DNA of 64,000 nt from assembly GCA_024742575.1 (NCBI GenBank), contig JANSYF010000001.1, positions 1 to 64,000 on the forward strand, in the 5' to 3' direction. Under the pieces are notes generated by a model. That model had not been told where the DNA came from, searched no databases, and saw only the letters and a list, made by a program, of their open reading frames with translations. Below, piece by piece: positions 33,264 to 42,909 of this stretch. The DNA comes from Paracoccaceae bacterium (GTDB lineage: Bacteria; Pseudomonadota; Alphaproteobacteria; Rhodobacterales; Rhodobacteraceae). The position numbers were made by a program, and so were the translations under genes. Each line of letters starts with the position of its first letter. The first letter of the stretch is position 1.

Positions 33264-34703
33264 TTATTCGGCGGCCCAGCCAGAGACGGCTTTGACTTCG
33301 AGGAAATCCTCGATGCCCCAAACGCCGCCCTCGCGGCCATTGCCTGACTGCTTCATGCCACCAAAGGGTGACCCGGCAGAGCGTCCTTCGCCGTTCATTT
33401 CCACCATACCGGACCGCAGTTGACGGGCCAGTCGATTGCGCCGCCCGCCATCCTGACTTTGGACATAGTTGGTCAGACCGTAGACGGTGTCATTGGCGAC
33501 TTGCACCGCCTCTTCCTCGGTCTCGAACTTCATGATCGACAGAACAGGGCCGAAGATTTCCTCGCGCGCGATGGTCATGTCGTTGGTGACATCGGCAAAG
33601 ACCGTGGGACGCACATAGAAGCCCTTGTTCAGGCCATCAGGGCGTCCAGTGCCGCCGGTGACAAGACGCGCGCCTTCGTCGATGCCTTTCTGGATCAAGT
33701 CCTGAATTTTCTGCCACTGGGTCGCATTCACCACGGGGCCGATATGGCGGCCCTCGGCAGAGGCGGGGCCAACGCTGATCTTCGCGGCGATTTCTCCTGC
33801 TTCTTCGACCACGCGATCGTAGATCGGCGCTTCGACCATCATGCGCGAGGGTGCGTTGCAAGACTGGCCAGTGTTCTGCATCATGTGCAGCACGCTGCGT
33901 TTCACAGCCTTTTCATCGGCATCCGCGAAAATCAGATTTGCGCCCTTACCGCCGAGCTCCAGATGTACCCGCTTGAGCGTGTCGGCGGCGGCTTTGGAGA
34001 TCAGTTTGCCTGCGCGGCTTGAGCCGGTGAAGCTGACCATGTCCACGTCAGGATGCGCCGAAAGCTGGCTGCCAACGCCGACGCCATCGCCGTTCACGAG
34101 GTTGAAGACGCCCGGCGGGAACCCTGCCTCATGCATCATTTCGGCAAACAGCATCGCGTTGAGCGGGCTTTCTTCGGATGGTTTGAGCACCATTGTGCAG
34201 CCCGCAATGGCGGCAGCGCCGACCTTGAGCGTGACTTGGTTCATCGGCCAATTCCACGGCGTAATCAGCGCGCAGACACCCACCGCTTCGTAGATGATCC
34301 TGTCCTTGGGGCTGTGATCATTGAGCGGTCGGTCGAATTCGAATGACTTGGCTGCGTCGATGAAGTTTTGCAGATGCCACGTACCCGCACCGACTTGGCT
34401 TGCTCGCGACATGTCGATGGGTGCGCCCATTTCGACACTCATGGCTTGCGCCATTTCTTCTCCGCGCGATTGAAAAATCTTGAGCAGTTTTTCCACCAGC
34501 GCGATGCGTTCGGCGGGTTGCGTAGCCATCCATGACGGGAATGCATCCTTAGCGGCGGCAACCGCCGCGTCAGTGTCCGCCTGACCGCCAAGGGAAATCA
34601 CCGCGCAAGGCTCTTCGGTGGACGGATCAATGACATGGTGGTCACGTCCTTCGACGGGATCGACCCACTCTCCGTTGATGTAGAATTGGCGTTTCTCGAT
34701 CAT
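33264..34703 (-). CDS. Aldehyde dehydrogenase family protein
   Basis: A 479-residue NAD(P)-dependent aldehyde dehydrogenase. Key parts are LITPWNWPMNQVTLKVGAAA (NAD site), VSFTGSSRAGKLI (Rossmann glycine turn), VHLELGGKGANLIFADAD with the general-base Glu, and NTGQSCNAPSRMMVEAP with the catalytic Cys near residue 285. EEIFGPVLSI completes the set. The Asn-Ala-Pro after the Cys, in place of the usual Thr-Ala, is seen in a subgroup often linked to 3-succinoylsemialdehyde or unknown aldehydes. Substrate unknown. Divergent from the peroxiredoxin gene. Confidence 0.92.
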   Translation of the reverse strand: MIEKRQFYINGEWVDPVEGRDHHVIDPSTEEPCAVISLGGQADTDAAVAAAKDAFPSWMATQPAERIALVEKLLKIFQSRGEEMAQAMSVEMGAPIDMSRASQVGAGTWHLQNFIDAAKSFEFDRPLNDHSPKDRIIYEAVGVCALITPWNWPMNQVTLKVGAAAIAGCTMVLKPSEESPLNAMLFAEMMHEAGFPPGVFNLVNGDGVGVGSQLSAHPDVDMVSFTGSSRAGKLISKAAADTLKRVHLELGGKGANLIFADADEKAVKRSVLHMMQNTGQSCNAPSRMMVEAPIYDRVVEEAGEIAAKISVGPASAEGRHIGPVVNATQWQKIQDLIQKGIDEGARLVTGGTGRPDGLNKGFYVRPTVFADVTNDMTIAREEIFGPVLSIMKFETEEEAVQVANDTVYGLTNYVQSQDGGRRNRLARQLRSGMVEMNGEGRSAGSPFGGMKQSGNGREGGVWGIEDFLEVKAVSGWAAE

Positions 34704-34833
34704 CTGATTGTCTCCCCTCAGAGCATTGCAGACGACACTGTGTCACCCCCGCGTTCCCCTCGCAAGGGGGTGTAAGTGACCGATGCACTGCCTATGTTTC
34801 CGTCAAACGTCACACCCCAAAAAGGAGGCAATC

Positions 34834-35487
34834 ATGGGCTTGCGTATCAACGATGAAATTCCCAACCTGACCGTGGAAACTGACCAAGGGACAATCACCC
34901 TGCACGACTGGATCGGCGACAGCTGGGCGATCCTGTTTTCGCACCCGAAGGACTTTACACCCGTCTGCACCACCGAGTTCGGCGCCGTCGCGCAATTGGC
35001 CGATGAATGGGCCAAACGCGGCACCAAAGTGATGGGCATTTCCGTCGATGGTGTCGAGGATCACAAGAAGTGGAAAGGCGATATCGAAGCAACATCTGGA
35101 TCCAAGGCTGGGTTCCCGATCATTGCGGATGAAGACCTGACCGTGGCAAAGGCGTTCGACATGCTGCCTGCGGAATACGTGCTGCCAGATGGCCGGACGC
35201 CTGCCGACAGCGCAACCGTCCGCGTTGTATTCATCGTCGGGCCTGACAAGAAACTGAAACTTTCGATGACTTATCCGATGACAGTCGGCCGCAACTTTGC
35301 CGAGGTGCTGCGAGCTTTGGACGCGCTGCAGACATCGGCGCGGGAAAATGTCGCCATGCCCGCGAACTGGACTGTCGGGCAGGACGTCATTGTGCCGATG
35401 TCGGTCAGCGACGCGGATGCAATTGCCAAATACGGCAAGATCGAAACCGTGCTTCCTTACCTGCGCAAGGCCAAGCTGCCATCGTAA
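34834..35487 (+). CDS. 1-Cys peroxiredoxin (Prx6 type)
   Basis: The 217-residue protein has LFSHPKDFTPVCTTEFGAVA with peroxidatic Cys45, and no second cysteine anywhere in the sequence, which makes it a 1-Cys enzyme of the Prx6 class. Its extended C-terminal domain (YPMTVGRNFAEVLRALDALQ onward) also fits Prx6. It reduces peroxides, using glutathione or ascorbate in relatives. A strong AAGGAGG site sets the start at 34834. The ORF-track start 51 bases earlier lacks one. A terminator-like hairpin follows. Confidence 0.92.
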   Translation: MGLRINDEIPNLTVETDQGTITLHDWIGDSWAILFSHPKDFTPVCTTEFGAVAQLADEWAKRGTKVMGISVDGVEDHKKWKGDIEATSGSKAGFPIIADEDLTVAKAFDMLPAEYVLPDGRTPADSATVRVVFIVGPDKKLKLSMTYPMTVGRNFAEVLRALDALQTSARENVAMPANWTVGQDVIVPMSVSDADAIAKYGKIETVLPYLRKAKLPS

Positions 35488-35513
35488 GCTGTTGCTCTTT
35501 TCAGCACGAAGAC

Positions 35514-35542
35514 AGGCCGGGGGTACCTCCTTTGGCCTTTTT
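35514..35542. terminator. Terminator-like hairpin between peroxiredoxin and OmpA-like gene
   Basis: AGGCC and GGCCT pair around an inner GGGGG/CCTCC stem and are followed by a run of five T on the plus strand, which suits termination of the peroxiredoxin transcript. The convergent OmpA-like gene ends at its 3' edge. Confidence 0.5.
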
Positions 35543-36486
35543 CATTGCACCGAGATCAGAACCGCCTCGACCCGGCGGTTCGCCTCTCGGCCCGCCTCGG
35601 TCAGGTTGGTGGTGCGGGGGGACAGAAAGCCGACGCCATCAGCAGCGACCTGCGACGCAGACACGCCGCGCGCAATGACATAAGCGCGGGCGGCCTCGGC
35701 GCGGCGGCGTGACAGGGCGACATTGGCTAAAAGCGATCCGGTTGCGTCGGTATGGCCGACAAAGGTGATCTGCCGGGTCGGATTGGCCGTCAGGTAGGCC
35801 ACCACCGCATCCAGCGATTGCACCGATCCGTCGCCAAGCGATGCCGACCCACTTGCGAAGTCGAGATCCGCCAGCACCACGTGGCCTGCGCTTTCCAATT
35901 GCGCCACCACGTCCCCTGCGCCTTCGGGAATCACAACCGACGGCGCGTTCGAGACGGACAAGGCAGGTCTTCCGGGTGGGCCGACTTCGATCAGTTGCAG
36001 GAACACGGATTCGCCATCGCGGCTGACCAGAAGGCTGAGTGCTTGGGTCGCGTCCGCCGATTTGGCGGACAGGAAGCGATAGTCCGACAGATCGACATAC
36101 ATGTTCGGCGCCCGCAATACGTCGATGCCAAAGCGGAAATCGAATCCACCGCAGCTTCGGGCGGTGCATTCGAAGAAGATATCGAAGCGATCCGCCATGA
36201 GCTGTTCGCGTATCGGCCCAAGGACTTGCCCGGTTGTGATGCCCGCGCCGGAAATGCGCCATGCCGTTCTTCGGACTTCGCCTTCGAGCGCGGCGACAGG
36301 CACGCCGTTCGCTTCGGTCCACGCCCCGATGGGCAGGTCATAGCTACCGGAGGGCGTGATCCGCGATACGGTTTCGCGCGCACCAATGGGCAAAGCAAGG
36401 TCCAAAGCGGCAGCGGGCAGACCCAACAGACTCGCCCCGAAACAAAATCCCAAAACTTTAGCGCGACTGCGCGTGATACTCATCAT
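35542..36486 (-). CDS. OmpA-family outer membrane/periplasmic protein
   Basis: The 314-residue protein has a signal peptide (residues 1-27, KVLGFCFGASLLGLPAAALD), a middle domain of unknown fold with a likely disulphide (FFECTARSCGGFDFRFGIDV), and a C-terminal OmpA domain at about 205-312 (FASGSASLGDG; ITFVGHTDATGSLLANVALS; EAGREANRRVEAVLI). NRRVE contains the Arg for peptidoglycan binding. Start could be either of two adjacent ATG codons. Its 5' end overlaps the end of the AhpD-like gene by 29 bases. This gene, the AhpD-like gene, the GNAT gene and the CinA-like gene overlap in series. Confidence 0.88.
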   Translation of the reverse strand: MMSITRSRAKVLGFCFGASLLGLPAAALDLALPIGARETVSRITPSGSYDLPIGAWTEANGVPVAALEGEVRRTAWRISGAGITTGQVLGPIREQLMADRFDIFFECTARSCGGFDFRFGIDVLRAPNMYVDLSDYRFLSAKSADATQALSLLVSRDGESVFLQLIEVGPPGRPALSVSNAPSVVIPEGAGDVVAQLESAGHVVLADLDFASGSASLGDGSVQSLDAVVAYLTANPTRQITFVGHTDATGSLLANVALSRRRAEAARAYVIARGVSASQVAADGVGFLSPRTTNLTEAGREANRRVEAVLISVQ

Positions 36487-37030
36487 TGGGCCGCATATCC
36501 GTGGCGCTGGCCACGCGGTTGGTCATGTTGAAAAACCCGGCAACGTTCGCGATATCCCAAATATCGCGATCACTAAACCCGGCATCACGCAGCGCCTCAC
36601 GGTCGAACTCCGCGATCTCGGAACTGAATTTGGTGATCTTCTCGGCAAAGGCCAGCATCGCACGGTGACGGTGCGGCAGGTCAGCCACCCGCCAATTCAT
36701 CACCAGCATCTCGCCCAGCTTCGGATCGCCGGACAGAGCACGCACCGCTGCGCCATGGGCGGTGAGGCAGTAGAAACACTTGTTGATCGAACTGACGACC
36801 ACCGCGATCATCTCGCGTTCCAACTTGCTAAGGCCACTGCCTGCCAGCATCAGATCGTTATACATCGCAGTAAAAGCGTCTAGCTTATCGATGTCGAAAG
36901 CATAAGCCTTTAGAACGTTTGGGATCATGCCCAACTTGTCCTCGCAGACATCAAAGTATTTTTGTGTCTCTGGGGGCAATGGATCGACAATCGGCAGGTT
37001 GAGTGCCGTGGGAAGCGTGTCTTTGGTCAT
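36458..37030 (-). CDS. Peroxidase-related AhpD/CMD-like protein
   Basis: A 190-residue alpha-helical protein of the carboxymuconolactone decarboxylase/AhpD superfamily. The redox motif is INKCFYCLTAHGAAV, Cys85-x-x-Cys88 with the following His, as in alkylhydroperoxidase D. The longer N-terminus and the tail GFFNMTNRVASATDMRPNDE place it in the uncharacterised peroxidase-related group (TIGR01926 type). It overlaps its neighbours on both sides, so it is co-translated with the GNAT and OmpA-like genes. Confidence 0.88.
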   Translation of the reverse strand: MTKDTLPTALNLPIVDPLPPETQKYFDVCEDKLGMIPNVLKAYAFDIDKLDAFTAMYNDLMLAGSGLSKLEREMIAVVVSSINKCFYCLTAHGAAVRALSGDPKLGEMLVMNWRVADLPHRHRAMLAFAEKITKFSSEIAEFDREALRDAGFSDRDIWDIANVAGFFNMTNRVASATDMRPNDEYHAQSR

Positions 37031-37764
37031 TCGGTATCACTTGTGTTTGGTAAGATGCGATAGTGATAGTGTCCCACAACCTGCATCCCTAGGGAAGCAT
37101 AGAGGCGGTTAGCCCCTTCATTGGTCTGAGTGCACAGAACGCTCATCCAGTCCGCGCCATTCGCTTTGGCCCAATGCGCCGCCTGACGCATCAGCCACAC
37201 CCCCATACCCTTGCGGCGGTGCACTTTTGCAATTTCGAGCGCGTGGACCATGGCAATGCCTTCGGAGATCGCACAGTACCCGGTGCCTGCCGGTTTGTCG
37301 TTGATCCGCCCCAGTATACCCGTCTTGGGAACATCGGCGCGTTCCATCACGGCAATGCGGTCCGGGCCAATTCCACCCGCATCCCAGAGGTCGCGCATGA
37401 TCGCCAAAGGTTCCCAAATGACAAAGGCGGTTACGCGGGGCACCGCAACATCGGTCAACTGGTCGACCGGACACATCCAGAGGTTCACCGGGTCGATGAT
37501 CTCGTACCCTCGGTCGGCGAGGGCTGCGTCCAGTGCATCGTCGCCTTCGCGGATCATGAAAAGCGCGTCCTGCCCCAGCAAACCCATAGCGGTTTCCGCC
37601 GCAACCAGATCATCGTCGCCCCACGCGCCCTCTGCTGTAGCTGCGCTAACACGCTTGCCGCCTCCTGCCCCGTTGCGCAACATCCACGGGCCTGCGGGCG
37701 TGCGATCTGCGGGCGGCCATGTGGCCTCGGTCACCGCATAAAGCGTTTGGACCGTCGGTGTCAT
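37027..37764 (-). CDS. GNAT-family N-acetyltransferase
   Basis: The 245-residue protein has the GNAT acetyl-CoA motif near the C-terminus (ALEIAKVHRRKGMGVWLMRQ, with R/Q-x-x-G-x-G/A as RRKGMG) followed by LCTQTNEGANRLYASLGMQV, a typical final strand and helix. The N-terminal half (TWPPADRTPAGPWMLRNGAG) suggests a second, degenerate GNAT-like domain. The acceptor is unknown. Its stop overlaps the AhpD-like start (ATGA) and its start overlaps the CinA-like stop. Confidence 0.85.
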   Translation of the reverse strand: MTPTVQTLYAVTEATWPPADRTPAGPWMLRNGAGGGKRVSAATAEGAWGDDDLVAAETAMGLLGQDALFMIREGDDALDAALADRGYEIIDPVNLWMCPVDQLTDVAVPRVTAFVIWEPLAIMRDLWDAGGIGPDRIAVMERADVPKTGILGRINDKPAGTGYCAISEGIAMVHALEIAKVHRRKGMGVWLMRQAAHWAKANGADWMSVLCTQTNEGANRLYASLGMQVVGHYHYRILPNTSDTE

Positions 37765-38483
37765 GACGCAAATTCTTCAGCTAGGCGCGCCATCACGTGA
37801 TCCACCCGCGCGCCGTCGCTGCCCCGCACCACGATGTTGGATCCATACGCCCCGTTCTGCTGGAACGGGTAAGAACCGATGGAAAGATCCGGGAAATCGG
37901 CGGCGATCTGGCCCAGTGGCCCTGCGATATCGCCTTCGCCGCGATCCACCCGCAGGGTCTGTGACAGGATTGGCGCGCCACCTGTCAGTGTTGGGATCAC
38001 GCTGGCGACCATCGCCTGAAAGACCGAGGGTACCCCTGCCATCACATGTACGTTGCCAATGGTGAAGCCGGGCGCGATAGAGACCGGGTTTTCGATCAGC
38101 CCGGCCCCATCGGGAATACGCGCCATGCGCTTGCGGGCGTCGTTGAATTCCATACCTCGGCTGTCGTAATGCGCCTGCAAGAGGGTCGCCGCATCGTCGC
38201 GCACGTCGATGGACACTCCAAACGCTGCCGCCACACAATCGGCGGTGATGTCATCATGTGTCGGCCCGATCCCGCCCGAGGTGATCACGGTGTCATGCGC
38301 CGCACGCAAATCGTTCAACGCCGAGACAATCGCATCGCGGTCATCGCTGACAATCCGCACCTCGCGCAGGGTGATACCCACCTTGGTGAGTTCCTGCGCC
38401 AAATGGTGCATGTTGGTGTCGCGGGTCCGGCCTGACAGGATCTCGTCGCCGATCACCAGCATGGCTGCGGTTGGATTGGGCAT
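37761..38483 (-). CDS. CinA-like molybdopterin-binding-domain protein
   Basis: A 240-residue protein consisting of the MoaB/Mog (COG1058) domain: AMLVIGDEILSGRTRDTNMH near the start and TVITSGGIGPTHDDITADCV at about 70-90 are the CinA N-terminal signatures. The C-terminal nicotinamide-nucleotide amidase domain of full CinA is missing, which is usual for the short form in alphaproteobacteria. Relatives hydrolyse ADP-ribose or FAD-like pyrophosphates. It heads the four-gene overlapping set reading leftwards and is divergent from sfsA. Confidence 0.88.
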   Translation of the reverse strand: MPNPTAAMLVIGDEILSGRTRDTNMHHLAQELTKVGITLREVRIVSDDRDAIVSALNDLRAAHDTVITSGGIGPTHDDITADCVAAAFGVSIDVRDDAATLLQAHYDSRGMEFNDARKRMARIPDGAGLIENPVSIAPGFTIGNVHVMAGVPSVFQAMVASVIPTLTGGAPILSQTLRVDRGEGDIAGPLGQIAADFPDLSIGSYPFQQNGAYGSNIVVRGSDGARVDHVMARLAEEFAS

Positions 38484-38529
38484 GCGCTGCCTCCTTGATC
38501 CGGGTTTTGCTCAGGTATAGGCGTGGCTT

Positions 38530-39246
38530 ATGCGCTTTCAAACCCCTCTTGTTCCGGGCACCCTCATCCGGCGGTACAAACGCTTTCTGGCCGATGTCAT
38601 ACTTGCCGACGGGCAGGAGATCACGGCGCATTGCGCCAACCCGGGGTCGATGATGGGTCTGGCCGATCCGGGATTGCGCATCTGGCTTGAGCCGAACGAC
38701 GACCCCAAAAAGAAACTCAAGTTCGGGTGGCGCTTGGTCGAGCACGGGAACGGGCATTTCACCGGGGTCGATACGGCGGTGCCGAACCGGATGTTGAAAG
38801 CGGCGCTTGAGGCCCGCGAGGTGCCCGGGCTGGATGTTTTCGATACCCTTCGGGCTGAAGTGCCGTATGGAGAGAAAAGCCGGATTGATTTCCTGCTCCG
38901 CAGCGACAGTGCACCTGACACCTATGTCGAGGTCAAATCCGTCACACTGTCGCGGCAGCCCGGACTAGCGGAATTCCCCGACAGTGTGACTGCGCGTGGC
39001 ACCAAGCACTTACAGGAATTGGCCAACATGGTCACCCATGGGCACCGTGCGGTGATGCTTTACCTCGTGCAGCGGACAGACTGTGAGCGCATGACCCTCG
39101 CGCAGGATATCGATCCCACCTATGCACAGGGTTGGAATGCCGCCACTGCCGCTGGTGTTGAAACGCTCGCGCTGGATTGCCACATCAGCCCCGACGCTAT
39201 TCAGCTGGGCAAACCAATCCCGATGGTCGCGCCGTCTGAGCCGTAA
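38530..39246 (+). CDS. sfsA: SfsA family protein (sugar fermentation stimulation)
   Basis: The 238-residue protein shows the SfsA signatures ITAHCANPGSMMGLADPGLR near residue 32 and VEVKSVTLSRQPGLAEFPDS near 138, followed by RGTKHLQELANMVTHGHRAV. The fold combines an OB domain and a PD-(D/E)xK nuclease-like core (the Glu-Val-Lys). In E. coli it binds DNA and affects maltose metabolism, although the true activity is unsettled. The 46-base gap to the divergent cinA-like gene probably holds both promoters. Confidence 0.93.
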   Translation: MRFQTPLVPGTLIRRYKRFLADVILADGQEITAHCANPGSMMGLADPGLRIWLEPNDDPKKKLKFGWRLVEHGNGHFTGVDTAVPNRMLKAALEAREVPGLDVFDTLRAEVPYGEKSRIDFLLRSDSAPDTYVEVKSVTLSRQPGLAEFPDSVTARGTKHLQELANMVTHGHRAVMLYLVQRTDCERMTLAQDIDPTYAQGWNAATAAGVETLALDCHISPDAIQLGKPIPMVAPSEP

Positions 39247-39313
39247 TGTCGCGCCTCTGGCAAAACCATGCACAGAGGGCTAAAACCGACACAAGAATTA
39301 CTGGAGTTCCCTT

Positions 39314-40129
39314 GTGAACAATAATCACGATGGTCGCATGACGCGCGAAGGTATCCGCATCCACGAGGCCGCAGATTTTGCTGGAATGCGCAAAGCCGGG
39401 GAACTGGCCGCGCGTATCTTGGATGACGTGGCCGCGCATGTATTCGTTGGACAGACCACAGCCGCGCTGGATGATTTCATCCGCACCGAGGTAGAAAAAG
39501 CAGGCGCTGTATCGGCCACCATTGGGTACAAAGGCTACCAACACGCTAGCTGCATCAGTGTAAATCACGTGGTGTGTCACGGCATCCCCGGAGACAAGAC
39601 ACTCAAGGATGGCGATATACTCAATATCGATGTGACGGTGATTGTCGACGGGTGGTTCGGCGACACCAGCCGCATGTATGTGGCGGGTAAGCTGAGCCGT
39701 AAAGCAGAACGCCTGATCCAAGTCACTCATGACGCTTTGTTCAAGGGGATTGAGGCGGCTAAGCCCGGCAACACGTTCGGTGACATCGGTCACGCTATCC
39801 AGACTTTTGTCGAGGCGAACCGCATGTCCGTTGTGCGCGATTTCTGCGGCCACGGTTTGGGCAGGGTGTTCCACGCGCCGCCAAACGTGCTGCATTACGG
39901 GCGTCCCGGAACGGGGCCGCGTCTAGAGGAAGGCATGTTCTTCACGATCGAACCGATGGTGAATCTTGGTCGGCCCGAAACCAAGGTTCTGTCCGACGAC
40001 TGGACCGCAGTGACGCGGGACAAATCCCTGTCAGCGCAGTTTGAGCATTCGATCGGCATCACCTTTGATGGCTGCGAGGTGTTCACGCCATCTCCGTCGG
40101 GTCGGTTCCATCCGACCTACGACACCTGA
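39314..40129 (+). CDS. map: Type I methionine aminopeptidase
   Basis: A 271-residue enzyme beginning at a GTG with GGAG seven bases upstream. The pita-bread fold metal ligands are all visible: Asp in NIDVTVIVDGWFGDTSRMYV (two Asp), His in FCGHGLGRVFHAPP, Glu in GMFFTIEPMVNLG and Glu in LSAQFEHSIGITFDG. His in YQHASCISVNHVVCHGIPGD positions the substrate. It removes the initiator methionine from new proteins. It stands downstream of sfsA on the same strand. Confidence 0.94.
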   Translation: MNNNHDGRMTREGIRIHEAADFAGMRKAGELAARILDDVAAHVFVGQTTAALDDFIRTEVEKAGAVSATIGYKGYQHASCISVNHVVCHGIPGDKTLKDGDILNIDVTVIVDGWFGDTSRMYVAGKLSRKAERLIQVTHDALFKGIEAAKPGNTFGDIGHAIQTFVEANRMSVVRDFCGHGLGRVFHAPPNVLHYGRPGTGPRLEEGMFFTIEPMVNLGRPETKVLSDDWTAVTRDKSLSAQFEHSIGITFDGCEVFTPSPSGRFHPTYDT

Positions 40130-40143
40130 CCGATCATCCGTCC

Positions 40144-40827
40144 ATGGACTGTGTTCCGACCCGTGTTTTGACCATCGGGTGCAGCTGCATCAATCGCTTC
40201 CAGTTTGAGTTCTTTCAGGCCCGGCACCCTGGTTCCGAATGCCATTTTGTCCGATCCCTGTTCGACTGGAATATCGTGTCTTTGGTTGGAACAGAATCCA
40301 TTCTTAGTCGTGCTGTCGATGGCAGTTTGCTAAGCGTGCTGCAGGACAAATCCGGATATTATGTCGAATGGGATGTGCTTTTGTTTCACCAAGACTTGCC
40401 CGGCGTTTGTTTTTTTCACGAACAAGGCATCGCAAAGACATTCGATGACCCCACTCAGAAAAACAGCCTCGTCAGCAAACTGATCCACCAAGCGGAACCG
40501 TTCCTGACTCCGTATTACGCAGGCCAGACGCATCTGATCTGGTCCAACATCCAACCAAACCTGCCCGACACCGTGAACAACGTAACGCCATGGGACACGT
40601 TCCAACTGAGCACCCAACGCCACACCGCGATAAAAACCTTGGGGAAAGCGTTGTTCGGGGCCGATACGGCCTTTTCGTTCTTGACCATTGCTGGTGATGT
40701 TGCTGCTGACTTGGTCGGCGCGCCAGACGTTCAGGTGATCGACCTACCGCGCGGTTCTGAATACGAAGGACCACCTGACCTCTACGACTCGCTTCTTGCG
40801 GGTATCGTCGAACGGCCACACACCTGA
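40144..40827 (+). CDS. Protein of unknown function, possibly related to DUF1796
   Basis: A 227-residue protein with no close family that I can name securely. The start ([20 protein letters not shown]) and [12 protein letters not shown] faintly recall the DUF1796 putative papain-like cysteine peptidases, which have an N-terminal Cys-Asn region and an FDW motif. [15 protein letters not shown] may supply the later His. Codon usage is a little less GC-rich than in the neighbours. It starts 14 bases after map and is followed by hisC. No function is assigned. Confidence 0.65.
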   Translation: MDCVPTRVLTIGCSCINRFQFEFFQARHPGSECHFVRSLFDWNIVSLVGTESILSRAVDGSLLSVLQDKSGYYVEWDVLLFHQDLPGVCFFHEQGIAKTFDDPTQKNSLVSKLIHQAEPFLTPYYAGQTHLIWSNIQPNLPDTVNNVTPWDTFQLSTQRHTAIKTLGKALFGADTAFSFLTIAGDVAADLVGAPDVQVIDLPRGSEYEGPPDLYDSLLAGIVERPHT

Positions 40828-40907
40828 TACAGCAATTCACTGGGATGGTTTGTCGCTTTCCCTTGTCGGTTCGCACCGCTAAACCATCTGCCATAGCGGA
40901 GGCAAAG

Positions 40908-41993
40908 ATGACGAAGATCACACCACAACCCGGGATCATGGATATTGCGCTGTATGTCGGTGGCAAATCACATATCGACGGCGTGTCGAACGTGGTCAAA
41001 CTCAGCTCGAATGAAAACCCCTTCGGGCCCAGCCCCGCCGCACAGGAAGCGGTGCGGCGCTCTGTTCTCGACCTGCATCGTTATCCGTCGACGGATCATG
41101 CGTCGTTGCGGGCTGCCATCGCAGACGTCTATGGCTTGAACGCAGATCAGATCATTTGTGGGGTCGGGTCGGACGAGATCATCACCTTTCTCTGCCAAGC
41201 CTATGCCGGGTCGGGTGATGAGGTGATCCATACCGAACACGGCTTTGCACTCTACAAGATCTGTGCTTTGGCGGCAGGTGCGACCCCGGTTGAAGTGCCC
41301 GAGCATGACCGCGTGACCGACGTCGATGCGATCCTTGCCGCATGTACCGACAAAACCAAGCTGGTTTTTATTGCCAACCCGAACAATCCGACAGGAACCA
41401 TGATCGGTCTGGCAGAAATCGAACGTCTTGCTGAGAACCTGCCGCCACAGACGCTGTTGGTACTGGACGGTGCTTATGCCGAATTCGTCGACGGTTATGA
41501 CGGCGGTGCCGCCCTAGTGCATGCGCTGAACAACGTAGTGATGACCCGCACATTCTCCAAGATCTACGGTTTGGGCGGGCTGCGCATCGGTTGGGGCTAC
41601 GCGCCGCAAGACGTGATTGATGTGCTCAACCGCATCCGTGGTCCGTTCAACCTTTCCGGAACAGCGCTTGCTGCGGCGGAAGTGGCCGTTCGAGACACCG
41701 CCTATGTGGAAAAATGCCGCCTCGAAAACACTCGTCTGCGTGCCTGGCTGGCTGAAGCGCTCGCCGAGCATGGAGTACCGTCTGACACGTCGATGGCAAA
41801 TTTCGTGCTTGCCCGATTCACTGACGAGGCCGAGGCCGAAGCCTGTAATCTTTATCTGCAGTCACAGGGGCTGATCGTCCGTCAGGTCGGGTCATACAAT
41901 CTGCCATTCGCGCTGCGCATCACCGTCGGGGACGAAGCCAGTTGCCGCCGCGTGGCGCATGCGGTTGGTCAGTTCAAGGCAGGTGCACGATGA
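40908..41993 (+). CDS. hisC: Histidinol-phosphate aminotransferase
   Basis: The 361-residue type I PLP aminotransferase starts at the ATG at 40908 (GGAGG just upstream). Motifs are [20 protein letters not shown] near residue 27, [14 protein letters not shown] (cofactor Asn), [15 protein letters not shown] (Asp-x-x-Tyr) and [20 protein letters not shown] with the PLP lysine, and the C-terminal Arg in [11 protein letters not shown]. In this group the gene next to tyrC often also transaminates aromatic oxoacids. The stop overlaps the start of the prephenate dehydrogenase gene. Confidence 0.92.
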   Translation: MTKITPQPGIMDIALYVGGKSHIDGVSNVVKLSSNENPFGPSPAAQEAVRRSVLDLHRYPSTDHASLRAAIADVYGLNADQIICGVGSDEIITFLCQAYAGSGDEVIHTEHGFALYKICALAAGATPVEVPEHDRVTDVDAILAACTDKTKLVFIANPNNPTGTMIGLAEIERLAENLPPQTLLVLDGAYAEFVDGYDGGAALVHALNNVVMTRTFSKIYGLGGLRIGWGYAPQDVIDVLNRIRGPFNLSGTALAAAEVAVRDTAYVEKCRLENTRLRAWLAEALAEHGVPSDTSMANFVLARFTDEAEAEACNLYLQSQGLIVRQVGSYNLPFALRITVGDEASCRRVAHAVGQFKAGAR

Positions 41994-42901
41994 ACCCTAT
42001 TTATGATCGTGTGGCCCTGATTGGTCTGGGCCTGATTGCTTCGTCGATGTTCTGGGCTATGAAACGCGGTAGCCTTGCTGGACACGTCGCAGGTTACGCG
42101 CGCAGCGCGGAAACCCGAGACACCGCCCGACGGATCGGTCTTTGCGACACTGTCTGCGACACGCTGGCCGATGCAGTGTCGGACGCTGACCTTGTTGTTC
42201 TCGCCGTTCCCGTGGGTGTGATGGGCGACCTCGCCGCAGAGATCGCGCCGTATCTGAAGCCGGGCGCGACTGTAACCGATGTCGGCTCTGTCAAAGGGCA
42301 GGTCATTGCGGATGTGACGCCGCATATCCCAGACGGCGTTCATTTCGTCCCAGCCCACCCCTTGGCCGGGACCGAACACTCCGGCCCGGAATCCGGCTTT
42401 GCAACGCTTTTTGACAACCGTTGGTGTCTGATCGTGCCGTCAGAGGGCAGCGCGCCCGAACCTGTCGACACGCTGTCGCGCTTTTGGCGCGGGCTTGGGG
42501 CCAACGTCGATGTGATGGAGCCGGATCATCACGACCTCGTTCTGGCGGTCACTTCGCATTGCCCCCACTTGATCGCCTATACGATGGTCGGTGTGGCCGA
42601 TGATTTGCGGCGCGTGACCGACAGCGAAGTCATCAAATACTCCGCTGCCGGTTTCCGGGATTTCACCCGCATTGCGGCTTCGGATCCTACGATGTGGCGG
42701 GATGTTTTTCTAACAAACAAGGACGCGACGCTGGAAGTCCTTGGACGTTTCACCGAAGAGCTTTTTGCGCTACAACGGGCCATCCGACAAGGTGACGGTC
42801 CAATGCTTCACGACTACTTCACGCGCACGCGCGCAATCCGCCGGGGGATCATCGAAGCAGGTCAGGACACGGCTGCACCGAACTTTGGGCGATCTGGGTA
42901 G
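41990..42901 (+). CDS. tyrC: Prephenate/arogenate dehydrogenase
   Basis: The 303-residue protein has an N-terminal Rossmann domain ([20 protein letters not shown]) and the TyrA catalytic region [20 protein letters not shown] with the key His, plus [20 protein letters not shown]. It oxidatively decarboxylates prephenate or arogenate in tyrosine synthesis. There is no ACT or chorismate mutase domain. The ATG at 41990 overlaps the hisC stop (ATGA), and HisC plausibly provides the transaminase step for tyrosine. Confidence 0.91.
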   Translation: MNPIYDRVALIGLGLIASSMFWAMKRGSLAGHVAGYARSAETRDTARRIGLCDTVCDTLADAVSDADLVVLAVPVGVMGDLAAEIAPYLKPGATVTDVGSVKGQVIADVTPHIPDGVHFVPAHPLAGTEHSGPESGFATLFDNRWCLIVPSEGSAPEPVDTLSRFWRGLGANVDVMEPDHHDLVLAVTSHCPHLIAYTMVGVADDLRRVTDSEVIKYSAAGFRDFTRIAASDPTMWRDVFLTNKDATLEVLGRFTEELFALQRAIRQGDGPMLHDYFTRTRAIRRGIIEAGQDTAAPNFGRSG

Positions 42902-42909
42902 GGCGATCG

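Noticed and set aside
33162-33423. ORFs in the gap after rluA
   Set aside because: They are built from the GC-rich repeat copy 3 and the antisense end of the aldehyde dehydrogenase gene.
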